Of a stretch of DNA of 64,000 nucleotides, positions 13,271-25,381 are shown one piece after another. The notes under the pieces are model-generated. The model was not told the DNA's origin and did not search any database. It was given only the letters and a program-made list of their open reading frames with translations. Both the position numbers and the translations under genes were made by a program. Within the stretch, counting starts at the first letter, position 1. Each line of letters starts with the position of its first letter. Source of the stretch: Saccopteryx bilineata (Eukaryota > Chordata > Mammalia > Chiroptera > Emballonuridae); contig NC_089493.1 in NCBI RefSeq assembly GCF_036850765.1, forward strand, positions 189,257,140 through 189,321,139, written 5' to 3'.

Positions 13271-14049
13271 GCTCCTTAGCATCCATAATTACAGTCCTGG
13301 GCCAGATTCTTTGCCCTTTCTTTCACATCTCTAAGAAACAAACATGGTCGTGCTTTCCTTACATTTCCTGAAGTTGTGCTGCAAACAGCAACAGCAGAAA
13401 AATATATGGCAATTTATCGCTGGCCTGCTTTTACGCAAAAGGTACAAAGAGAGCCGTCAGCCCTGCAGTAAGTAACAAGTCCGTGCCCACGGGCCTCCTA
13501 GGTGTTATTTGTATTTTTATGACCCTCCTGTGGCTATAAGGATGCTCAGTGGGTGTAGAAATTGGATGGTTAAAAATAACAAATAAGAAATCAAAGTCGT
13601 GCCTCTGTCCCCATCTCCCTACGCAGTAGGTGCCACATTCATTATTGGCCGGACAGCTGTGGGAATAGCAGCACCAGGTACAACAACTTGATTATCCTCC
13701 AAAAACCAAATTAAACCACTGGGCTTTCTCCTTACACTCATCCCTGCCTCTGTGTAACACGTGCCCCCCTCCAGTCTCCCAGCGCCCTCCCTCCCATCCT
13801 GCTGGGCCCCTCCATTCTCTCAGAAGATGTCAGCTTCTTACAAGTTCAACGGCACAGACCTTCTCCAGCTCCCATCCGCAGCGCTGTCATCAGCTTGGTT
13901 TTGGACCCTGTGCCACAACCAGCTTGTTCCTTAGCTTGGGGACATGTCATCCATCCAGGGACTTGGGGCGTGGCAGCAGGGAAACTTATTGTTTCACAGG
14001 ACCGCTGCGCCCAGGGCACAGTGAAGCAGCGGAAACACCACGCGGTTTG

Positions 14050-14120
14050 TTTATACGTTTATTCAACAGATGTCACTACCGCCAGACCCCGGGGTGGGCA
14101 CTGGGCACGCAGCCACATCC
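14050..14120 (-). repeat. L2-like 3' end, antisense
   Basis: 'Acgtttattcaacagatgtc' and 'gggtgggcactgggca' resemble the reversed L2 terminus. Confidence 0.45.
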
Positions 14121-14174
14121 TGTCTGGCAGAGGCGGAGTTCCCGCACGCAGGGAGGCTTAGCGGCCCCCGGGAA

Positions 14175-14265
14175 GGGGTGAGGGGGCATGAAACCGCTGG
14201 CTCTCGACCTCAGCTTCACGTGGGAGTCACCTGGGTCGGGCTCAGAAGGTAAAAACAAATACCGG
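14175..14265 (+). repeat. MER5-like hAT-Charlie fragment
   Basis: 'Aaaccgctggctctcgacc' and 'cacgtgggagtcacctgggt' match the start of MER5-type elements. Confidence 0.45.
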
Positions 14266-14779
14266 TGGTCTTGTCCTCGGAGATGCCGGCTAAACTGGGG
14301 TGCAGCCTAGCAGCGAAAGGGCTCACGGGTCCCAGGTGATTGTACAGGTGCAGCCGAGTTGACGCTCGTGGCTTTGAACAAAGGATTAGTCAGAATTACA
14401 GCAATGCTGCAGCAGGGGTCGTGTGCTGTGCGATCCCCTTGTGGCGGAGGAAGCCTGAGCAGGCTCCGGGGAGCCTTCCCTGAGCAAATGCCAGCTGAGC
14501 CAGGGGTGCATGGCAGACAGCAAAGTTTAGGAAGAGGATCTGCAGAGGCCAAGAAACCAGATTCCAGGGGACCCAGCAGGGCAGGAGGCTGCCGGCCAGG
14601 GGGCGGAGCCTGAAAGGCCAGAGGGCGGAGCCTGAAAGTGACGTGAGGTGAGAAGGGAAGAGCTGGGGGAGGCGGGGCAGGTAATGCAGGGACTCTGCGG
14701 CCCTTTTAAAGATATAGGACTTCATCCTGAGGCCATGGGTCCCCAGAGGGAGCAGGCATCCTCATTCGCAACCCCCCCC

Positions 14780-14938
14780 CATGGGTTGTTAACGTGCGGA
14801 TCGCCGGCCCCGCCTCCAGAGGCTCTGATTCAGCGGGTCTGGGATGGAGCCCAAGAAGATGCATTTGTGACAAGGTCCTGGGTCCCATTGCTGCGGCTGG
14901 TCCCAAGCCCACACTTTGAGAAGCTCTGCTGTGATCTA
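14780..14938 (-). repeat. MER5-like hAT-Charlie fragment
   Basis: 'Ccccgcctccagaggctctg', 'attcagcgggtctgggatgg' and the closing 'acactttgagaagctctgct' match MER5-type sequence. Confidence 0.5.
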
Positions 14939-14992
14939 AAGAGGTGGGAGGAACCTCTGGTGGTTCTCAGTAGCTGTCCGAGTAGACACCCT

Positions 14993-14993
14993 G

Positions 14994-15030
<37 letters not shown>

Positions 15031-15044
15031 CGCGCGCACACACT
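14993..15044. repeat. (TG)n(CG)n(CA)n alternating purine-pyrimidine tract
   Basis: About 14 TG steps are followed by about 8 CG steps and a CA tail, an unbroken alternating purine-pyrimidine run of about 50 bp. Confidence 0.95.
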
Positions 15045-16170
15045 GGCCACAAGGTGATATTCACCCGTCACTAGCTCACTGTGTGGAAGGCAGAAAAGGG
15101 GTGTTCCAGGGCAGAGACGCAGGCTCCCTCCATGTCCTACGGGGGGGATCATGATTCAGTCTGAGTTCACGCAGGAATTGACATGGCCTTTCCTTCCCAG
15201 AAGAGTTCGTTATTCCTGGTGATTGTTGCCTAAACTCTCAGTTTCCTCCCTCATAATCTTCTACTTTAAAAAAAAAATGCATTAATAAGAGCTTGAAGCA
15301 TCAAAACAGTAAAAAAAAAAATGTGAAAGGATCTTTTTTTTTTTTTCTTTAGTACATTTTTTTCTGAGGCCAAGGCTAAACCAGCTGCCTCCCTTCTCCC
15401 AGGCAGACAGAAATGATGCTGATCAGTGAGAATCCAGGTGCATGCAGGAAACGGGCAGAGGAGACAGCTGGACTCAAATCTGTATCCCCTGCGGAGGCTC
15501 TGCGGCCCCTGGGGCTGCTGGGGGCGGGGGCAGTCGGCCACGGGAAGGGTCGCAGGCCTTCCCAGCCCCTCCGGCCCCAGCGTCCCCCACCCCCACCTCT
15601 CTGCAAACCCTTCAAGACATCAGATGCTGTTGAAACAAACAGAAACATCTGCCTCTGGATCTCCGCGTCTTTTCTGCCAAAGCAGGGGCAGCTGTTGCCA
15701 GCTCAGGTCCACTGCAGACTGTCCGTGCCACTTTGTGCCGGGGAACCGCGGCCCCACGCGGGGGAGCGTGAGGGACAGCCCCGCCGTTTCCCTGAGACCA
15801 GAACGCCACTTTGGCAGCCAGCCCTTCTCAAATCAGTTGGCGTTTTTAATTTCCCGAGCATTTACCGCCGCTGCTTAGTATAAACGGCCGTGGCACCCCT
15901 GGTGGTCCCTGGTCCCCAGCATCTCAGCTGTGTGTGACGCTAAGAGCTCCGGAATGCGGTGGCAGACTCTGTTACACATTTCCAGCCTCTGGCCACTCCT
16001 TAGTCCCAATACTGCACAGCTCTCAGAAAAGTGATGTTGGTAACTGTTGAGGGAGAGGGAGTCCCCTAATTAAGTTAACAGGCAAAAGCGCAGTTCTGCC
16101 CAAGAGAAAAGGCCACCACCGTTCCTTCTACCTTCCACTCTCCTGCCCCTCGGAATTGCCCGTAGCTACC

Positions 16171-16473
16171 TTTTTAAGATTTTATTTATTTTTTTACTTA
16201 TTTATTTTGTGATAAGGTACAGAGAGAGAGGAGGACCGACAGACTTGGCAGAGGGATGAGAAGCATCAATTCTTCATTGCAGCTCCTTAGTTAGCTGTTC
16301 ATTGATTGCTTTCTCATATGTGCCTTGACGGCACGGGGGTGGCAACAGCAGACCGAGTGACCCCTTGCTCAAGCCAGCGACCTTTGGGCTCAAGACAGTG
16401 ACCATGGGGTCATGTCTATGATCCCGCGCTCAAGCCAGCGACCCCACGCTCAAGCTGGTGAGTCCGCGCTTGC
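16171..16473 (-). repeat. Rhin-1-like tRNA-derived SINE, antisense, 5'-truncated
   Basis: Read on the minus strand: a tRNA-related body with repeated 'ctcaagccagcgacc' units, then 'tatgagaaagcaatcaatga', 'gatgcttctcatccctctgc' and an A-rich tail. Target duplications are not clear. Confidence 0.75.
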
Positions 16474-16594
16474 CTGTAGCTTCTTCAACAGGGTTTCTCC
16501 TCACTCAGCTGGATTCTCCGCGGTGGTCTTCGGGGGTGGGGGGCAGTGAGGATTGCCCAGGATGTGATGCAATCACACAGTGACGACACCCAAG

Positions 16595-16847
16595 AAACCT
16601 GCATTTTTAATATTTCATTTTATTTTATTCATTTTTAGAGAGGAGAGAGAGAGACAGAGAGAGAGAGAGAGGAGAGAGAGACAGAGAGGAAGACAGAGAG
16701 AGAGAAGGGGAGAGGAGCTGGAAGCATCAACTCCCATATGTGCCTTGACCAGGCAAGCCCAGGGTTTCGAACCAGCGACCTCAGCATTTCCAGGTCGATG
16801 CTTTATCCACTGCGCCACCACAGGTCAGGCAAAACCTGCATTTTTAA
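16595..16847 (-). mobile_element. tRNA-derived SINE with 16-bp target duplication
   Basis: Direct repeats AAACCTGCATTTTTAA at 16595-16610 and 16832-16847 are identical and flank a minus-strand SINE. The SINE has a head 'gcctgacctgtggtggcgca', a B-box 'ggttcgaaaccctgggcttg' and a GA-rich 3' region (a pure GA tract as written on the + strand at about 16641-16710). The perfect duplication suggests a fairly recent insertion. Confidence 0.88.
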
Positions 16848-17079
16848 ACTTGAAGTAGGGTATAGGCTCTTGTTCTTTCCCTGACCTGGAGGTGAAGCAA
16901 TGAGAAATGGCCTGCCTTTCTAAGGATGCATGCAAGAAAAAGCCTACCACTAATTATAATATTTGTAATAGCCACCATCGCGTCAAGGCAAACAAGGGTT
17001 CCGAGCTCTGTGCTAAAATCGTTGCCTTTGTCATTTCACTCAACCCTTCTGGCATCTGACGAAGTATTATCAATCATCC

Positions 17080-17225
17080 CTGTTCAGTTATTCGTTCAAC
17101 AAACATTTATTGTCTGCTGTCTGTCGACTATTTTTCTAGACACCGAGGCTGTCTCAATAAACAAAAGAAAGAAAAACCCAGCCTCAGGGTACGTTTTATT
17201 CTGTCAGGAGGGACAATAAATAAGA
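17080..17225 (-). repeat. L2-like 3' end, antisense
   Basis: 'Ttcgttcaacaaacatttat', 'tctagacaccgaggctgtct' and 'caataaacaaaagaaag' match the reversed L2 end. Confidence 0.55.
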
Positions 17226-17350
17226 TTAAACTAGCAAGATGTTAATTTTACACACAGGGGTGAGAGGTGAGCTGACCAGCTCAGGGTCACACAGACCAGC
17301 AAGAAACAGATCTAGGTTTTAATCCCAGAACTCTCTGACTCCACACAAGG
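17225..17350 (-). repeat. MIR-like SINE fragment, antisense
   Basis: 'Agctcagggtcacacagacc' and 'ttttaatcccagaactctct' match the reversed MIR core. Confidence 0.5.
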
Positions 17351-17984
17351 TCCAAGTTTTCCCTTGACCTAGAAAAGACTTTCCACGGGGGTTGAATCCA
17401 GGACGCGGCCGCTTGCCTCCTGGTCTGTGGAACCGGGCAGGGACGGCTCGCTGCTGTAGATTTCCTTGTCATCTGTCTTCATTCTCATGCAGCCTGTTTG
17501 TGTGTTCACTTGCTTTTCCATCTGGGTAGCTAGCGTGTTGGCCTCTCTGCTTTTCTGCTGTATGCTCGATGTTGGATACTAAAATGCTACTTCTCTCTCC
17601 ATACCCCTTATATGACATTAGCCGCTTATTTCTACCTCTAAATTGCTGCACATGGTGGACCATTTCTTGATGCTCTTTTAGGAAAGCCTTTTATGGTAAT
17701 TATAGCTTTCTTCAAGTGCATTTACGCTCCCCTCTTTACTGTGCTGTAGACATTATTTTGCTCATGCCTAATTTTCATTAGGGCAAAAAGCCTGCCTTCC
17801 TGGTATCTATGTTGATGGAGTTTGGAGGGAAGGGAAGTTGAGTTGTTTGGGTTTTTCGGGTGTTTTTGTTTGGTTTTTTCTTTTTTAGTGTTTGAAATTT
17901 TATGCGTAAAACATTCTTGAAAACTATTCCGTTTCCACTCTGCCGGAGGTATTAGAGATGCCGATTTCAGTGAGAAGTCATCCA

Positions 17985-18760
17985 TCCGTTCATCCATTCC
18001 CCAACTATTGATTGGGTACTGGCAATCCAACAGTGAACGAGACAGACACGGTCCCTGTCCTGACAGGGTGACGTCATAATAGGCGTGCCCAAGAGAGACT
18101 GTTCGGCCGTGCACTACTGCCCCGTTCGAGGGGCAGCGTGCAAACTGAAGTTAACAGTGATGTGAACATTTGTCACAGAGGTTTTCTTACGGAGGGACAG
18201 CTGTGTAGGCGAATGAGTATCAAGGAGGTGCCAGACCCTTGTGATCTACTAGTGGCAGGTAGGATAACACAGGGTCAGATAAAGGTGCCGTGACAGGCGT
18301 AGCTAGCCCAGATACTGGAGCCCTGGAAAGACTTCCTGGAGGTGAATTCTGCCTGGGAATCTGAAAGATGGTTTCAAGTTAGGCAGATGAGGAAAGAAAC
18401 AAAGGAAAGGCCCGATGACGTCCATCTGAGCAAAGCCTGACGAGATCCTGAGGTAGGCCGACGCGGTGAGAACCGGGGGTTGTTGTATAAGATCTGTAGG
18501 GTGGATTAAGGACCTCAGACTTCACCCTGGGGGTCAGTGGAAAGTGGTAGCATGTTCTCAGCAGCAGCAGGAATCGAGAGAAATGGGCCGCGGTGCAAGG
18601 CTGGAAGCCGGGAGACCAGGTAGGAAGGTGGATGAGAGGCCAGTCCAGAGCAGGGATGAGAAGGTCTTGCGTTAATGCAGCAGCAGTGGGACCTGGGAGT
18701 GGACGGCAGGTTCCGGAGACATTGAAGACGAAGGACAGGGAGGACTTCTGGTAGCGAAGA
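17985..18760 (-). repeat. L2-like LINE fragment, antisense
   Basis: 'Cgttcatccattccccaact', 'ggcaatccaacagtgaacga', 'agacttcctggaggtgaatt' and 'gacttcaccctgggggtcag' follow the reversed L2 3' kilobase. It is diverged and the boundaries are approximate. Confidence 0.5.
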
Positions 18761-19036
18761 GGATGGTGGCGGAGGACTTGGTCTGTTCGCTCGTTACAGG
18801 AGATGAGGAAGCTGACTGGAGGGTGGAGGGCAATGGAGGATGACTCCACGTGTTTAGTCGTGGGCGGCGGTGTACACGGAGGTGCCATTCATTGATCAAC
18901 GGGAGTTTGGGGGGGAAGGAAGACAAAGAGGCTGGATTCTGTTGCATTTGAGATGCTTGTGAGTGAACAGTGGAGATGCTGAGATGTAAGTGGAGTCCAG
19001 GGCTGCAGTTGAAAAGACAGGAGTCATCTGAATAGG

Positions 19037-19037
<1 letters not shown>

Positions 19038-19114
<77 letters not shown>
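19038..19114. repeat. Uninterrupted run of 77 G
   Basis: Every base from 19038 to 19114 is G. It creates open frames of polyglycine (+) and polyproline (-) that are not genes. It could be a true G-quadruplex-forming tract or an assembly artefact. Confidence 0.97.
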
Positions 19115-19115
<1 letters not shown>

Positions 19116-19154
19116 GGAGACTGGGGGGTTGGGTTTGTTTGCTTGTTTGTGTGT

Positions 19155-19310
19155 CTTTAATGTTTATTGATTTTAGGGAGGGGAAAGGAAAGAGCCAGAG
19201 AGAGACAGGAACATCTGTCCCTGTACCGTAGGTGCCCTGACCGGGGATCAAACTGCACCCTCTGCGCTCCAGAACGATGCTCCAACCAGCCAAACTATCC
19301 GGCCAGGGCT
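19155..19310 (-). repeat. tRNA-derived SINE, antisense
   Basis: The minus-strand head 'agccctggccggatagtttg' and the promoter-B-like 'gtttgatccccggtcagggc' are followed by 'agggacagatgttcctgtct'. This is a Ves-like bat SINE. Confidence 0.7.
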
Positions 19311-19621
19311 GTTCATTTGTTCAATCCCAAATTTCTGCAGCAACTCTAATTTTTGTTAGGGCAAAAGGCCTGCCTACCTGGTAATGGTGCCAGTGGAGTT
19401 TCTCTTCTAGTGGTTGGAATTTTGTGTGTAGAAAGTCTTGGAAACTGTGCCAAAGGCGTTGGAAGTGTGCCAGAACCCGCCCGAGATATCACTGATGCCC
19501 TTGGGTGTTCTCCCTGGGAAGTGGACTTGGACTTTGAGAAGGAGGCCACCCCTGTCTTCTCAGGACTCTCGGGAGAGTCTCTAGATAAAAGCCAGGCTGA
19601 ACTAACCCAGCATGACTGACC

Positions 19622-19722
19622 GCTTTCCGTTTATTCAAGCACCCACTCTGTGCTTGACATGAGGCCAGACCCCGGGATCTAACAGCAAACAAGGAAGTCT
19701 CAGGCCTCAGGGAGGGAGCTTT
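19622..19722 (-). repeat. L2-like 3' end, antisense
   Basis: 'Cgtttattcaagcacccact' and 'ctgtgcttgacatgaggcca' match the reversed L2 terminus. Confidence 0.45.
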
Positions 19723-19731
19723 GGTCTAGGG

Positions 19732-19899
19732 CAGGGTTTCTTGACCTCAGCACTATTGACATTTGGGGCTGGGATCATTCTTTGTTATGGAAACTCTCCT
19801 GTGCTTTGTAGGATGTTAGACAGTAGCATCTCCCCCAAATTGTGATAATCAAAAATGTCTCTAACCGTTGCCAAACGCCCCCTGGAGGGAATGACGGAA
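19732..19899 (+). repeat. MER20-like hAT-Charlie element
   Basis: 'Cagggtttcttgacctcagc', 'actattgacatttggggctg', 'ctttgtaggatgttagacag' and 'aatgtctctaaccgttgcca' follow the family I know as MER20, in sense orientation. Confidence 0.65.
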
Positions 19900-20572
19900 G
19901 ACAGAGTTGCCTCAGTGGAGAGTTACTGGCTGAGGGTCATGATAGCACGTGAAGTTCCCAGACAGCAAGCGCTCTGGCTGCGTAAGGAACCAAATACCCG
20001 CAGGCATTCTGTGTAGTGGTCTTGGAGATAGGCACCCCCCCCCCAGGAGGTCAGTGTGCTAACCTCAAATCCAGAAATCTCCGCGCCAGAGCCCTCTCAC
20101 ATCCCCAGGTATGAGCCCCTAAACCCCATCCAACTCCAGTTATAGGATCCTCTCCAGAGAAAAGCCGCACTGGACACCCATTTGCCCTCCAGACTAATTA
20201 CTTCCTATGTTTTGTTTTTCCTTAAGCCGAAGCTGGCTTTGCACTTTAGAAACACAACCCATCGCCTCCTCAGAAGGCCACCAGCAGAATGAACTTGTGC
20301 TAGGGGTAGCTTGGGGTTGCCTAGCAACGCCACGTGCCTACCAAGGCTGTTTTCTTCCTCTTCAAGCTAAAAGCAAAGTCCTGTCCATTAATTCCCAGCT
20401 GCCCTGAAACTTCTCAGAGATTTGCCAGCTTCCTACTGTTCGTGTTTTCATCTTCCTCATGTGAGGTGGAGAAAACTGGCGACTGTGGTCTGTTTATCTC
20501 ACTTCAGCTTGTTGGGAAGGGGGAAAAAAAATGAGAGAAAACGAAGAAGGGAGGGCCTCATTCAGTCTAGGA

Positions 20573-20603
20573 GATATATATATATAGAGAGAGAGAGAGA
20601 GAG
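20573..20603. repeat. (AT)n(AG)n microsatellite
   Basis: A short AT run passes directly into an AG run. Confidence 0.9.
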
Positions 20604-22662
20604 CGCGCATATCTCTGACTGGCATGCTAGTGTTCTTTGCAAATTTAAATTTTCTGTAGTGGACGAGGGTTTCCTACACAATAAGGCTTCTTCGGCGACT
20701 CTGGGCGTGGTTGTAGCCAAACATGAGACCTCAAAGTAGCTAAATAACAAAGCCCACATACTAGACGGCACGCTGAGCACATGCAGGTGGGTCTGTCATT
20801 GAGCGTGTTCTCTCTGATCCGGTCCCCAAAACTCACTTGGTAGAAATTGTAAAGCTGGAGACAGCTGGAGGTTGGAAATAGTCTTTTTCCTTGAGAACCT
20901 GTGAAATGTCCCTTGGGTTTTGGGGGGGGCAGTGGCTTCCCTTCCCAGCACAGACGCAGTATGAGCAGGGAGTGTGTCACTGGTCTTCCAGGCAGGACCA
21001 CAGTCACCCCTTGGTGAGGAGAGATACGGGAGCAGGAGTGTGGACTCAGTGAGGGCCGTGCGCACACACAGGCGTGTGGCGTGCATCCTGGATGGCGTGC
21101 AGGATTGTGCGGCAAAGAGAAGGCAGATGCCCTGGTGCCTCATCTCTCTTCTAAAGACAGCTCAGCCTCCTTACAGAGTCGTCCCCAAAGGGAGCTTCTC
21201 CTCCGTCACTCATCCCGGCTCAGTCCCGTCCTAACCAGGAGACACGGGGAGAGGGTGTGGGGGAGGAGAAGCCCTGAGGAGTGACACGTCTTAAAGAAGT
21301 CCATTTCAAACGCAGTTTCAGACCCTTCAGATCTTTCTTCTTAGAAGGCGTCCTTTTAAATTTCCGCCGCCGCCACCACGCGCACCCCGTCATTCAGTGT
21401 ATCGGCATTCTCCGACCGGGTCCTGGAGAGGAAAGAGAAAACATGCCTGGTGAGGGCCTCGGAAAGGCTTCCGACTCCGAAGACTTGGGCCACCAAGGCT
21501 TCGAATCAGCTAGCGCCATCGTGACAAAGCTCATCACCCCTCCACCACGGCCCCATCCACCCTACACTCCGTGTGAGTTAAAAAGAGACTTAAGAAAGAA
21601 GAGAGCTAGAGCTGGAGGTGGAGATGGCGACAGGCGTAGAGTCAGAACGAGAGAGACAGAGGTGGACGTTCGGGAGAGTTACTCTGTGGCGACAGTGAAA
21701 TGGATGGGCACTCGGGGGTGTATAAATGAAAAAAGAAAATGTACCCTAGATTTCACGACTCTGTCAGTTGGCTAGAAGTCATGGATGGCATTGTGCACTT
21801 AAAACAGGTAAATGGTGTGGCTTGTAAATTATGCCTCCCAGACAGCTGCTAAAAGAAAGAAAAGTGTTGTTTTTTTTAAGCATTGCTAGGAAGGACTGCT
21901 TGCCAGCCAGCAGGTCCTGTGAGTGTGGCCACACCCAGCCGGTTCTGTGTGTCTCTCTACATCTTGTGAAGGGCAGCAGAGGCTGTGCTGGGGGGGGGCT
22001 CCCCTTCTCTCTGTGGAGCCCCCCACCTTGGTCTCCTGTCCTCATTCAGGCTGTATTTGAGGAGGCTCAGGTCAGGGCAGTGGACGCTGCGCTTGTGTTG
22101 AGTGCGGGAGAAAGTAGGGAACTAGGCAGGCGGCGGACTTCACACATAACCCCTCCCCCCCCAACAGAAAAGAAAACCCCCGAAGAAGTCCCTGAGCCCA
22201 CTCCCTTCCCCGCGTCACGCATCACACAGGCATTCCTCTGTCTCTTCCCTCTTCACGGCCCTCAGCGCCTCTTTCTCCACAGCCCTCAGATCCGGCAGTA
22301 TTTTTCAAGCACACCATAAAGGAGCTTGTGATATGCTGCCAACATTTGAAAGTGCCCCTTAAAAGGAAATATTACAGAAATATGAAAATAGCCGCCCAGC
22401 AGAACTATCCAGAGTTCTTGGCCATAAGAAGCCCGTGATGATCACATATAAATTTATCTTTAAAATTCTGTAAGTTGGAGAGCTCTTTGGCTCCATCCTG
22501 GGTTGATAGGGAATTTTCTCTCTTCTGCAGAAGAAGCTTCTAAAAAAAAGCAAGAAAGAAAAATACATATATACATTTTTTTTTTTTTTTGAGGTAGCAT
22601 CAGTCCTGAGCCAGTGGCTAGACACGACAGCCTAGTTAGTCCCATTGCGAGCTCAGAGCTAG

Positions 22663-23307
<645 letters not shown>

Positions 23308-23614
23308 TAGGCGTCGCACAGGAAGGTGGCTGGGCCCTGGCTCTACCCTTCGGGGCTGGGGGTTACAAACACACCTCTGTCTACGCTGACAATGTGTGCC
23401 TCGTGCCTCACGCGGTGCTGAGATGCCCTAAGCAAGGTATCCTTTCATACAGCCCTTGGGGGTGTTCCTCTCCAGGGGAGGAAACCAAGGTCCCGAGAGC
23501 AGTTAAGTATCACTTTGAAGAGCGCTCGGTCCCCAAGGGTAAGACTGGGACCAAGCCCAGCGCTGACTCCAAAGCCCCCGTGAGAACGGGAGGTTGGCGA
23601 GCGCCGACCTGCGG

Positions 23615-23870
23615 GCCACATCCAGCCCACGGCCTGCTTTTCTCCGGGCCCGGGAGCTAGAAACGGTTTTTACGTTTTTAACGGTTGGGGAAAGGAGAGT
23701 CTAAAGAAGAATAAATTTCCATGACTCATGAAGACTGTGTGGAAATTAAATTTCAGTGTTCACACTTAAAGCTTTATTGGGACATGGCCACGCCTATTCC
23801 CTTATGTGCTGTCCACGGCCACTCTCACCCCGGAAGGCAGCGTTGAGTATTGGACAAGAGACCATGCGGC
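23615..23870 (+). repeat. Old hAT-type DNA element fragment
   Basis: 'Gcgggccacatccagcccac' and 'ttattgggacatggccacgc' resemble a mammalian hAT family with a 'ggcccgcgggcc' terminus. A second fragment with related sequence lies reversed at 56630-56850. Confidence 0.45.
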
Positions 23871-24268
23871 CGGCCGAGCCTGAGAAAGCTTCCCGGCCTC
23901 TGTTTTCATGGCTGAGCTGGACTTCCCTGTTCTTCCCTGGAGCAGTGCTTAAGGTTCTGGGAGAAAGTGGGATTGGGGTAGCAGACGGGCTGCCCCATTT
24001 CCTAAGAAGAGCGTACCGTGTTCTCCAGCGTTAGTCCAGGTGGGGGACCCACCCCACCAAAATTGTTTCGGGGTGTAAGAGGACCCACACATCTGATTAT
24101 TTGATTTAACCAACATGTGTGTAATCCTGCTCTGTGCTGACGACTGCTCTCAGACTGTCATCCGAGACCTCACGGCCCTAAGGGGTCAGCTTCCAAGGTG
24201 TCCACAGTGAGGCACAGTCCAATCGGGTGATGGCTGAAAGTGTATGACATTCTATTTGTATAGTTCCT

Positions 24269-24466
24269 CTTTTTTTTTTTTTTTTTTTTTGTGAGAGAGA
24301 GAGAGGGACTGACAGGCAGAAAGGGAGAAAGATGAGAAGCATCATCTCATAGTTGCGGCACCTTAGTTCACTGATTGCTTTCTCATATGTGCCTTAGCTG
24401 GGGGGCTCCAGCAGAGCCAGTGACCCTTTGCTCAAGCCAGTGACCTTGGGCTCCAAGCCAGCGCCT
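24269..24466 (-). repeat. Rhin-1-like SINE, antisense, truncated
   Basis: A poly-T of 20 is followed by 'gagaagcatcatctcatagt', 'attgctttctcatatgtgcc' and 'ctcaagccagtgaccttggg'. These are the reversed tail and body of the same SINE family as at 29.9 kb. Confidence 0.75.
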
Positions 24467-25293
24467 TTCTTCTTCTTGACAGACACTGTGCAGTTTCCAT
24501 AATCTGTTATCACATCTGTACATGCCTATAATTTGTAAATAAACCCATGTACAGTCACAGATAGGAGTGCCCCAATCAGAAAAGGTTTATAGATCCAATG
24601 TAGCTCACAGAGGCCCCATTCATTCATTTACCTTCCAGAAACAGAACTGAAATAGAAGGCATTGAAATTCTTTTTTTTTTTTTTAATGAGGCGAGACAAA
24701 ACTCCATCATGCATTTTTTTTTTCCCCCCAGAGGGTGAGAGTAAAAAATCGCACTACTTTCCCTGGTAAGGTTCACGGTTTTTGCTCCTGGCCCCCGGTG
24801 ACTTCACTGAGCACAGCAGTTGCTAACAGATCAGCTCCCTCCTGGTCCGCACAAAGCCGCTGTCCTGGCCTCCATCACTCTCCTGGGAGTTCAGTGGGTG
24901 TCAGCAGCTGAGCCAGGGGCTGGAATGCTGCTCAGCGGGGAGGGGGACTCGGTGTCCCCCGAAGAAGCCTTGCACAGCCCACGTCCCTCTCTGCCCACCC
25001 TGCCCCTGGCCCAGGCTCCCACCAGGAGAGAACCAAACTCGAAGCGGTAGAGTGGCAGGAGGTGCAGCAGGACTTCCAGGCCACCCAGCCAGCCCAGGTT
25101 AGGGTCCCTCCTGGCCGTCAGAGCCCCAGCCTCAGAAAAGCAGGGCACAAAAGCACATGAGGCAGTGATTATGCTAAAGACAATAATGGCCTTGTTACGG
25201 GGAACTATTAAAGTGAAACTCCCAAGGAAGTAATTAACGGCCCAGGGGGAAAAAAAAAAAAAAAGCTCCCTGCAGTGTTTATAAAAAGAAACT

Positions 25294-25381
25294 CCCAGTG
25301 AATTCAGAGTTGCTTATGTCAGGTGAGATGTAGAGGCAGGATTCTCTTTCACCTGGCATAAGCAATTCACAGTTAACTGGG
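25294..25381. other. 88-nt imperfect hairpin, pre-miRNA-like
   Basis: The two arms pair as 25294-25299/25376-25381 (6 bp), 25301-25304/25371-25374 (4 bp) and 25307-25328/25347-25368 (22 bp). That is 32 pairs, four of them G-U if transcribed on +. The helix is interrupted by one 1x1 and one 2x2 internal loop, and the apical loop is about 18 nt. Size and shape match a pre-miRNA or a small palindromic transposon. The sequence was not recognised. It lies inside the teneurin intron, so it would be transcribed. Confidence 0.6.

Noticed and set aside
19024..19293. Polyproline open frame on the minus strand
   Set aside because: It comes from the 77-G run plus an antisense SINE.
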